Source: Blattamonas nauphoetae
Lineage: Eukaryota > Preaxostyla > Oxymonadida
Assembly: GCA_033064195.1 (NCBI GenBank)
Contig: JARBJD010000006.1
Coordinates: forward strand, 434,001-498,000
DNA: 64,000 nt
Direction: 5' to 3'
Position 1 is the first letter of the stretch. Each line of letters starts with the position of its first letter. The translations under genes were made by a program, and so were the position numbers. Under the pieces are notes generated by a model, which was not told the DNA's origin, ran no database searches, and worked only from the letters and a program-made list of their open reading frames with translations. Positions 34,781 through 46,200 of this stretch are shown here, in pieces.

Positions 34781-37700
34781 ATGTCAAATCCATCCGATGA
34801 TCATCAGGAACACCAACTCGAAAACCCAACAGAAACCAATCCAAATGATGACTCGCCGCGTCCTCAAGATCAAAATCAGGATATTTTCCACATAAACAAC
34901 GAAGCACCCGGAGTTGCAACAATGTCATTTCCTGAGGCTCCTGCGTCACCATCTGTGATTGCGGATAGTAGCTCATCAGATATTATGACTTCTACACCGT
35001 TTCCAGTCAGTGGATCACAGATTGGACAGCCGATTCAGAAGAAAGAAGAATTCGTCCGAAAACCAAACCGAGAAGAAAGACATTGCTGCTTTGCAAACTG
35101 GCTCTTCTGCTTCATATTCCCATATGTGTGCTCCTGTCACCCGCTGACCGACAAGGACCTTCCAGTCGTCCACAAGAACGATAAATCAAAGCCGGCAACA
35201 GAGAAATTCCTGAAGAGGTACCGGGAGAGATTTGAACAATATATGGAAAAACTTACTGCGTATGAACAGCGGCTTGCAGCGAATCCACAGTATGTCTATC
35301 CACTTCGCGTTTGAAGGCCGAAAAAAACATGTCGGCTGTTTTTCCTGTTTCTGCCAAATAATCTCGATTCTGTCATTCTCTGTGATCTTATTATTCCTTT
35401 AGGACACACGAGAAACCCCCGAAAAGGCCTGGAATGATGCGCATGCTGATTCACACTCTTTCGTCCTATACATTCCCAGTCGGCATTGTGCTCATGCTTA
35501 TCGGGTCCGCCTTTCTATTTCTTAATCGTTTTTTGTTATTCTTGTGCTTAGTATTGCTGTTGACACAGTCCAGCCTTTTATGTCGAAAGGTGTTCTATCA
35601 GCGATAATTGAAAAAGAGAAGTTCAAGCTGTCAGGAGGACTGATTGGATCGGACAAGTTTCCGTTCTTCTATGTTCTGTGGATGATCATCGCACCGTTAA
35701 TCACATCCGTGTTTGACGCGAACTCCGGGCGACTTTTCTTCCACTTCTCCGCTCGGACACGTTCTGCAATTGTGGGAACTTTATACGACAAAGTCTTCCG
35801 GATCAAGAATATGGCATCAGCTGGATCAGCAGACACGGGTCGGATCCTTTCGCTGGTCGCTGCCGACGCTCGGACAGTAGCTGAGATGCTTCCAATGTTC
35901 ATTATGCTGTTCGGCATTCCATTGTATCTGATCATCCCGCTGATTTTACTCATCGTCGATTTCAAGTGGGTAGTCGTCGTTCCACTTGTCGTGATGATCA
36001 TTGTCCTTATCCCGAACTTTCTCCTGATCCAAGGAATGATGAAATACGTCAAAACATACATGGTCTACAACGATCAACGAAATAAGATTACTAACGAAAC
36101 ATTTCAGGGTATCCGTGTCGTCAAATACTCTGGTCTTGAGCGAGTTTTCAAGGCAACTGTGAACGTCCCCCGTGAGAAGCAAATCCACAATATATTCCTT
36201 CAATCGATATTGATGCAAATCATGGGTGCTTTTATGAAAATTAGCACGCTGGCCATCAATATATCAACATTCTCCGTGTACTGTGCCGTATTCAACGACG
36301 ATCCAACACATTTTGCTGCTGTCGTCATGCCGAACATGGGATATTTGATGATGATGACAATGCCGACTACAATGTTGCCGATGTATCTAGAGGCAGCAAT
36401 GATGATTCGGATCAACATCAATCGTCTGTCACAGTTCTTATACCTTCCCGAAATTGACGAAATGATTGTATCCGATGAAACAAAGCCAGCGAACCCAGAT
36501 AATGCTCTTGAGATCGTTAATGGCGAGTTCAAATGGGGTGATGCTCCAGCCATCCCACTCACAGAGGCAGAAGAGACCGCGCTGAAGAAAGAAGCCGAAC
36601 AGCGAAAGAAGGAAGCCAAATTAGCTGCTGCTCAAGAAGCAGCCAATCATAAACAATCATTGTTCGGTGCTGATCCCCATAACCCTCGTCCGACAACCGA
36701 TCCCGAACCGCATGCCTCCGACAGCCCCAAAGACAATTCAACAGCCGATACCGAAATGCCAGTGTTTCAACCAGCTGCCAACCCTGTTGAAGCTGCTGCT
36801 GAAGCTGGTACATCTGAGTCAAACGCTCCTGATGATGTTCAATCAAACCCTGAGAATCCTGCAGTCACACCTGGTGTCTCCTCGACCCCTGCCCCATCTC
36901 GCCCTCCATCACGATCAACAACCGCGTTTAGCAGCACAACAAACGCTGATGGGCCAACTTTGGTGGATATTAACATCACAATCCCGAAAGGCTCACTGAC
37001 GATGATTGTGGGAGAAGTGGGATGTGGAAAGTCGTCACTGGGAGCAGCAATTGTTGGAGACATGCAACGAAATGCGGGAACAATCCGAATGGACGGAAGA
37101 ATCACGTACTGCCCCCAAACAGCGTGGATTAACAACAACACTGTACGAGGGAACATCACATTCAACGCCGATTATGACGAAGAGAAGTATTGGAACACAG
37201 TTCGAGTGTGTGCTCTTGAACCTGATTTCAAGATCTTTGCCGCAGGAGACGAGACAGCCATTGGAGAGAAGGGAGTCAATCTGAGCGGAGGACAGAAGGC
37301 TCGAATCCAGCTCGCACGCGCAGTGTATTCAGATAAAGATATTTACATTCTGGACGATCCTCTGTCGGCTGTAGACGCGCATGTTGGGCGATATCTGATG
37401 GACAACTGCATCTGCGGGGTGCTGAAGGGCAAGACTGTCATTTTGATGACAAACCAGCTCCAGTTCCTCGACAGAGCAGACAAAATTCTTGTTTTGGACA
37501 ACGGCCGAATCACAGCCCAAGGAACGTATGCTGAGATTCGAGAGCAGGGAGTGAACTTCGACGAGTTCATCATCAAATCGGACAAGAAAACAGACAAAAA
37601 GAAGCAGAAAAAAGTCGAAGTGAAAGAAGAGGAGAAGACCGACGAAGAGAACGCCAAACAGATCCTGACCGAAGAGGAGCAAGAGACCGGAGGAATCAAA

Positions 37701-40014
37701 TTCACGTCATACATCAAGTACCTCCGAACACTCATGCCCAGGCATCTGAGTAGTCCCATCAAAATAGGTAAAACTGGGATCAATTGATGTCAGTGCCTAA
37801 ATTTGGACTGAGATCAAATTTCAACTCTTTTCCTTTGAGATTTTCTCATTATCACTTCATTAATCATGTTCAATTCACTTCTTGTTTTCACATAATGCTC
37901 TTCAATATTTCAGACAGCTCTTATTTCCCAAAAACACGCACGATCACAATCACCAACACTTCTTTTTTCGATGTATTCCCTTCATTGACTTTTGTCAGTG
38001 AGAAAAAACCATCAAAGAAGACATAATAACGCATTATCGACTTGTTTTAATAATTATTGTTGTAGAACAAACTGAAACAGCAGCACCCAAAGTTTGCATT
38101 TTCATGATCTATGAAGTGACCATTTTCCTTTTTACTTTTTTTTCCATTCAAATATCATATATAAGAAGACTTTTTTGAAATGAAAGAAACGAAATGGTAT
38201 TGTAGGTATTTAGTGGGATCAGATCCGACTGGGATCACTGGGATCAAATCAGAAGCCTGCTCATGCCACTCGGTCTGATGGTACTCTTCCTCGTCTACGA
38301 GGTGATCTGCGAGAGCATCAATCCCGTGTCAACTTGGTGGATGGGGAAGATCAGTTCCACAACATCATTCCCATCACTCACGTTTTGGTGGAAGATTGGG
38401 ATTTATGGATTCTTGGGTGTCGCAGTGTTCGTTCTGATGTTGTTGAGGGCTCTGATGACCGCAAAGGCGACGGCTCGATCCGCACGCATCAATCACAACC
38501 AACTCCTCGACAGTGTCATGAACTGTCCCTCCTCGTTCTTCGATACAACTCCGATGGGTCGTATTCTCAACAGATTCACTGGAGACATCCCACAAATCGA
38601 CCAATTCCTGTTTTCTCGATTCCTGCAGGTGATCGGAATGTGGGTTGGATTGATCGGGCAAATTGTGATTGTCAGTGTGGACACACCTTGGTTCTTGGCG
38701 ATTGGTCTTCCCATCCTTGTTCTCTACATGGGTCTGCTCATCTTGTACGCACGAGTCTCTCGAAATCTCCAACGATTGGAATCGATTGCTCGTTCTCCAG
38801 TCCTCTCCCACTTCAACGAAACCATCTCAGGTGCCGGCCTCACCACAATCCGCAGCTTTGGACGCGAAGAGGCTTGGAAAGAGAAATTCCACAAAGTGAA
38901 CGACGACCTCTCAGTTCCCTTCATGCTCTTCCGCGAGGGTCAGAAGTGGGCGTCGCTGTATGCCGCAGTGATCTCGTCTCTCCTCTTCACTGGAGTGATG
39001 CTGATTGGATGGTTCTTCATGGATGCCTCCAAACTCTCCGTCGCCATCATGTCGAGCATGACATTTTCGATGATGGGGCTGCAGCTGATCAACATGACAG
39101 TCGATCTGGAATCGAAAATGACGTCGTTTGAAAGAGTTGATTTCTACGCTTCCAAACTGCCGCAAGAAGCGAAGGGACACGAACTGGAGGTTCCTGATAG
39201 CTGGCCGGAGCGTGGAGATGTCACTTTTGATCGCGTGAAGTACAAATACCGTCCTGGTCTTCCGTTTGTGCTGAAGGGAGTGGACTTCGAGATCCATGGA
39301 GGAGAGAAGATTGGAGTCTGTGGTCGAACAGGAGCAGGAAAGTCGTCGCTTCTGTTTGCACTCTTCCGTCTTGTTGAACTGGACCCAAAACACGCACCAA
39401 AGATGATTGACATGAAGACGGGGTTCCTGGTTGATTCAGACCCGAACGAAGAGCCGAACAGCGGGCGAATTCTGATTGACGGAGTCGACATTTCCAAACT
39501 CGACATTCATCGTGTCCGTCGCTCCGTTGCGATCATCCCACAAGACCCAACACTGTTCACTGGAACGATCCGATACAACATGGACCTGGCTGGACACGCC
39601 AGTGACGACCGCATTTGGGAAGTGTTGGAGATGATCGAGATGCGTGACATTGTTGCTGGATTGCCGTTGGGTCTTGATTCGCAAGTGGCTGAAGGAGGAG
39701 GCAACTTCTCAGCAGGGCAGAGACAACTCTTGTGTTTTGGACGAGCGATTCTGAACAACTGCCGTGTTGTCGTGATGGACGAAGCGACCGCGAATGTGGA
39801 TGTGGAGACAGATGCAAAGATCCAACGAACGATCCGAGAACAATTCCGGGAACAGACAGTGATTGTGATTGCCCATCGTCTGAACACGATCATGGACTCG
39901 ACACGAATCATGGTGATGGATCAGGGGTATCTGTCCGAGTTTGACACTCCGGAAAACCTGAAAGCGAACCCCGACTCAGCTTTCAACTCTCTCATACAGT
40001 CTCTCAACCATTGA
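34781..40014 (+). CDS. Full-length ABCC/MRP-type ABC transporter (4 exons)
   Basis: Predicted 1,512 residues. Exons 34781-35289, 35403-35504, 35552-37717, 38253-40014; introns 113 nt (GTATGT...TTTAG), 47 nt (GTCCGC...CTTAG) and 535 nt (GTACCT...TCAG), all phase 2. Order: disordered N-terminus, TMD1, NBD1, charged linker, TMD2, NBD2. NBD1: Walker A GEVGCGKSS, signature LSGGQKARIQLARAV, Walker B IYILDDPLSAVDAH. NBD2: Walker A GRTGAGKSS, signature FSAGQRQLLCFGRAI (not LSxGQ), Walker B VVMDEATANVD. There is no extra N-terminal TMD0. NBD1 is interrupted before Walker A by about 140 Pro/Ala/Glu-rich residues (36560-36950). The family exports conjugated organic anions and drugs at the plasma or vacuolar membrane; the substrate here is unknown. 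The ATG at 34781 is the first in frame. Confidence 0.9.
37718..38252 (+). other. Unusually long (535-nt) intron of the ABC transporter
   Basis: The donor GTACCT splits the codon of YIK, and the acceptor TCAG at 38249-38252 restores the frame into SLLMPLGLMVLF, the first helix of TMD2. Other introns here are 27-119 nt. Copies of a 10-bp word (A[CG]TGGGATCA) occur at 37773, 38212, 38228 and 38237, near both ends, which would fit an insertion or local duplication. The interior is A/T-rich with no ORF of note. The junction is inferred from protein continuity. Confidence 0.6.
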
Positions 40015-40255
40015 GGACACTCACCCTTTATTGCTTTTTGTCATACCTTATAGTTCTTTTTCTGTCATACTATGACATTTGATCACTCGGGAGAATCCTA
40101 AAGATCTCTAACTTTCTGTTCTGTCTCATTGTACTCCATTCGTAGTCAGAATATCTAATAGTTTCATCAATAGACGAAAATGTAACTATCTTTGTATGAT
40201 GATCATTGAATGTGAAAAGTGTTCGTCAGCAATTCGATCTGGCCCTGTCTTGATT

Positions 40256-43200
40256 ATGTTTCTTTCTCTCTCATCATTGTGCGTCGTTTGCGGCGTTTTC
40301 TTTCGAGTTTCTTGTGATTTTCTTTCTCATACTGCTCCTCAAAGAAGCATTACTCCTTTGTCATCGATAATTGAATCCCACCTAGTCGCAAGTCAAAATT
40401 CTTGCGAACCTGTCTATATCGCGCTAAATTCTGAAACTTATTCTGTGTCAAATCTTCAGATATCCCATATATCTATTTCATTGGCTGGATCAGTATCCAC
40501 AATCTTCTTCTACACACCGCAAACCACGGACCGAACCAATCTCCCACAAAATGAACAAATAAGTCTCCTGTCGACATGCAATTCATCTCTTCACTTGCAT
40601 TCATTGTCTCTCTTTGCAATCCAACCCAATATTAGCATCATAAGAATGAAATCATCTGTCGTCACCATCTCTGACTGCAACATGGTAACCTCTCCTCTTC
40701 AAACTCCGATAATAGTTTCACCATCGAATGATCATCGCTCAGTCATTTCAATCATTCATTCCACCCATTCAGGGTCTCTTCCAACAAATATTCACCCTTT
40801 CGTGTCGCTCCCAAAATCAAATGAACAAGCCTCAAAACACCAACCTTTGAACCAAAGAGTATCTGACATGTATATACCTGAGCAATGCTCGGTTTCCATT
40901 TTTGGAGTCTCATTAGCTCTACAAAATGGTCACATCAATGGACAGTCAGGCCCGCTCTTTAAACCTCCCGAAAAATCTAAAAATGAACTCAAATATATTC
41001 ATCTCGTGCAAACTTCTCTTTCCTGCTCAGTTCTCACGAATATATCAGCACCCAACACTCATTTTTGTCCAGCGGAGTTTATTCTCAATCAAAACCAACT
41101 AACTGTGTCGTGCCAAGTGTCTAATTGTTCATCCAATCGTGCTCAATCATCTTTGTTCCCATTTGGTGTGTCGACAAAGGAAATTTATCGAAATCTCACA
41201 GTCACATCTTCAACACATTCTGGTACTGAGTATAGTCCAGGACCTATTTCGACATCAACAGAACCGAGCTTGAATATACCTCAGCATTCATGGGGTCTCA
41301 CTGAGTTGGTTATTACGCTCGATTCCTGTTCGTTTGACGACATTCATGGACCATGTCTCTCATTTGACAGACCAGATGCATTGATCAATATCACATTATG
41401 TTCAGCAAAACATGTTTCGAATTTTGTATCTAATGGCGGATTTCTTTCAGCTATATCCGCAAATGTGGTCCAGATATCTCAATCGTCAATCTCGGAGATT
41501 TCATCATCCATAGGTGGAGACTTTCTCGTCAAAAACACAAAATTCTTGGTTATTACCGATACCGTGTGCTCTTTCTCGAAATCAGAGCGTATTTCAACTG
41601 GATATATAGTCAACGCATCCATCACAAACATCATCAACTCCACTTTCGCCTTGTTGACGTCATCTCACAGTGGCGCACTTTGGATACAATCTAACGATGA
41701 TTGCATTCTTTGTAGTGTTGTTTTCAATGAGAACAATGCAACTATGCATGGATCACCGAACGATCTTCAGATCATCATCTCCAACCCAATTTTCAGTCCT
41801 TCAGATTCAATTATCAATTGTGTCTCTAACTCTCCGTATCCACGGTTGTTTATGAACACCGAGTCGAATGATTTCTCCAATCTTCTCAAAACCCACCGTC
41901 TCAGTCATGATCCACTTCCAACACATTATTCCAACACTAATACCCCAAAAATTATCGATTTTGGAACCACCCAACTAATCTCAGCTCAAGCTTCGGCCTA
42001 CGGAGAAATCACAGGTGTTAAATGTGTCCTCGATGCTGATGTCTCCCAAGTCATCCTCACGCTCGTCGGGAATATGACAAAATCCCCACTTCAAGTCACC
42101 TTCAAAGCATACAAAGGCAGTGAATCCACTTACACCTTCACGAAAGTTGGCACTGTCTGGACGAGTACACAGAAGATTTACCCGCCCGGCTCGACCCCTC
42201 TCACAATTGGGACGAGATACACTCTGGAGGATTGTGACAGTGGTGTGGAGGTTGACGACGACGCAACGTTCACAGTCCCTGCCCCTCCAATCATCACTTC
42301 AGCCGTCTGCATCGTCGATGATTGGAAGACGACAGCTTCTATCAATCTGTCTGGGACAAATCTAACTGCGGCAAAACAGACTTTCACCATCACTGATCCG
42401 AACGGTGTCTCAAAAGCATTCGAATTCGCTCTCACCGACGGTGTGTACAAAGTCACGTTGTCATGCGGCTCATCTGGCGTGGATTTGGTGACGGGATGGA
42501 CTTACACTGTCACAGCAACGAATACAGGAATCATCGTGGCTTCTCCTGTCACTTTTATTGTCCCAAGTGCGTATAGCCTCAAGTCTGTGAGTGTAGATTG
42601 GGTAAACAATGGGTTCACTCAACTTAAGATTACTGTGGTCGGTGATTCTATTCCGTATTCGGCATCACCGAGTTTCATTGTCAACCTCGTCTCGTCTTCC
42701 TTCACCTTCAAAGTGAAATTCACGTCGGCCACAGCAGGAGCATCTGATACAATCTCTGTCTCTCTCCCTTTTGGATGGGACTGGGGACAGGAATACACTG
42801 TTGCATCTGCCATCGAAGACAAAGCTACCAATCCAGTCGCTCTGAACTGTGCTGGCGTCAAGTTCACCACACCAGTGCCATCCATCGTCTCAGTTGTCAC
42901 CATCACGGCGACAGATTCGACTTGTTCGGATCTCATCATTATGGCGAATGGGACGAACTTTGTGTTGGGTTCGTATGTCATCTCTTTCGTCGAAACGTCA
43001 GAAACGAAGTTTGTCACAGTCACATCAGCAACACACGGGAGAAGCTCGTCTTTCTCAGCAACATCAGGCGGGTTTACTTTGGGAACACAATACACTGTGA
43101 AAAGTTTCGTTGGAAGCACCAGTCCTGTCCGAACATACCTTCACGAAACACTCACAGCCCAAACGCCATCGAAAATCACAACAGTCAACTGTCAGCTGGA

Positions 43201-46200
43201 TGCAACGCAGACAACAGTGACAATTATCCTGACAGGCTCTCCATTTGTGCTCGACACCATCACTGTCAAAATCATCAATTCTCAATCAGATGGAGAGAAC
43301 GTCCAATTCACAAGAATCGGCAACGAGTATCATTATGTTGGGACTGTCACCGGATCCGACCCATTCTTAGCTCTCGGCGAGACGTACACAATGAAAGCTC
43401 AAGACTCCAACGTTTACATGACGTCAGGATTGTCGTTCACTGTTCCTGCCATCCCGACGTGTCTGTCGGCGAGTGTGGAGTGGGTGAATGCCGGCTACAC
43501 TCAACTTGTGATGAAGATGACTGGACTGTCTGTGAAGCTTACTCCGACACCAAATTATATTGTGACTCTCTCAGGGTCATCTTACAAGTTCACAGTGACA
43601 TTCTCCTCTCTGACAGCTGGTGCCTCTTCACAAATTGCGGTTTCACTTCCTTTCGACCTGACATTTGGACAAGAATACACCATCGACTCTGTCATCCAAG
43701 ACACCAACACTAACCCCATCTCGCTCATCTGCACTGGCCTCAAGTTCACCGTCCCCATTCCAGCCATCGTGACCAGCGTAACAATCACAGCAACAGACTC
43801 CACCTGCACCAACCTCATCATCACCATCACAGGAACGAATTTCGTCAAAAATACGTACGTCATCTCATTCGAAGAGACAACAGAGACGAAATCTATCACT
43901 GTGAGTTCAACCACACAAGGAAAGAGTTCTTCCTTCTCGGCGACGACTGGAGGATTCAGTTTAGGGACACTGTACACTTTGAAGAGTGTGGTTGGAAGTT
44001 CGACGCCAGTCCGAACATTTCTTCACGAAAAGCTCACAACGACAACACCATCGTTGATCACAACCGCTGACTGCCTGTTGGATCCATCACTGACCACAGT
44101 GACTGTCATCCTGACGGGGTCCAACTTCCTCATCAACCCTCTCACTGTCACAATCATCAATTCAGATCTGACTCCACTTACTGTCCCATTCACAAAAGTC
44201 GGTCAAGAATACAGATATACTGGCGATCTCATTGGAATGGATCCTTTCTTGATATGTGGTCGCACGTACACGCTCTCTGTTCAGGATCCATCAGTTTACG
44301 TAAAATCAGGCTTGTCTTTCACTGTTCCTGCGATGCCGACGTGTGTATCTGCGAGTGTGGAGTGGGTGAGTCCAGGTTATTCGATGCTTGAAATGAAGTT
44401 GACAGGGTTGTCAGTTCAGCTGTCGTCAACGCCGAATTATGTTGTGACACTCTCAGGGTCGTCGTACAAGTTCACAGTGACGTTCTCCTCTCTGACCAGT
44501 GGAATCTCCGATCCAACAACTGTCTCGCTTCCATTCGACTTGACATTTGGACAAGAATACACCATCGACTCTGTCATCCAAGACACCAACACCAACCCCG
44601 TGTCTCTCATCTGCACTGACATCAAGTTCACCATCCCTCGTCCCCCCATTGTCACGTCTGTTTCCTGCACCCCAAAAGACGACAACTGCGCCGATCTGAT
44701 ACTCACTCTGACAGGAACGAATTTTGTGTTGTCCACGTTTACCGTCGAATTCAACGAGATCGCCAACCCCATCACAGTCACTGTCACATCGACAACAATC
44801 GGTAAAAGTGCCTATTTCTCAGTGGCATCAGGAACTTTGGCGTTGGGGACGTTATACACACTGAAAAGCGTTTCGGAGTCAAAAAGCCCATTTCGAACGT
44901 TCCTCCATCAGAACAATCCTGTCCTCACTCCGTCTGTGATAACAGGAGTCGTCTGCACACTCGACGCAACGATGACAACCATCATCATTACACTGACTGG
45001 CTCTGGATTGGTCTCGAGTTCAGCAAACATTGCCGTTGTCAACTCTTCGTCGGGGTCGGACACGGGTGTCTTCACCAAAATTGGAAATGATTATCAACTG
45101 TCCATTTCTCTTGGAACACCTTTCTATGTTTCTGGGCAGAACTTCACTCTTCGCTCGCTGGACACAGGCCTCTACATCAAACCAGGGTTGTCGTTCGAGG
45201 TTCCGTTCCCTCCAGCAGTGTTGGGAGCGAGTCTGGAGTGGACCAATAGTAAATATCTGTATCTGGTTCTAAAGGTGACAGGGCAGGGTCTGCCATCATC
45301 ATCAGCAAACAATTTCATTGTCTCTCTCGCCTCTTCTGCTGTCACGTTCCCCGTAAAGTTCTCATCCAACACGACAGGTCAATCCGATCCAATTCTCGTC
45401 ACCCTTCCGTACCCTCTGACATGGCAGCAGACATACACCCTCACTTCAGTTGTCGAAGATATTGGGTCATCTCCACAAACCATTCCATGTTCAAACGTCA
45501 TGTTCACAGTTCCTGCTCCCCCACGCCTCACCAAAGCAACCAGCAGGTGCACGACAACTGTCTGCTCAGCGATCCGGTTCTACTTTGAAGGAGAGAACCT
45601 CAGTCAGGACGTTTCCTACATCGTCACCATCGCCGAGAATTCATTCACCTTCACAACCAATTTCTATTCATCAACAACAGGCCAATCAGAACAAATTACG
45701 ATCTGGCCAACTAACCCCTTCCCGCTGGGTGGGATTTCGTTGCTGTCGATAACAGAGGCCAACGCGAATCCAGCTCAATGGGTGTTGACGAATGGAGTTC
45801 CCATCGCCATTCCAGACCCGGAAATCACGGGAGTCTCAATCACACTTGACAACACCGCCACAACCATCACAATCATCTTCAACGGGATCCTCATCACAAG
45901 TACGACATTGTCAATCCATGTTAAGGACAACGCTGGGAACCCGTTCTCTATCCACACTGTTCTCGATTCGGACGTGCTCAAAGGGACTGAAGTGATTTAC
46001 CCAACATCGACCTCTGGCTTTCAGTTTGGAGAGACGTACACACTCACATCAACAAACAACAATTCGATCAAGGTCACTCCCATCTCATTCACCGTCCCGC
46101 AAGCCCCGATTGTGCTGGAAGTTGAAGCAATCTGCGCAGATGTGAAGTGCACAACATTGGAAATCGATCTTCTCGGCCTGAACTTCACAATTGGTCCAAG

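Noticed and set aside
34781-40014. Two half-transporters (ORFs 35544-37787 and 38263-40014)
   Set aside because: A phase-matched 535-nt intron joins NBD1 plus linker directly to the first helix of TMD2, giving a normal full-length ABCC protein.
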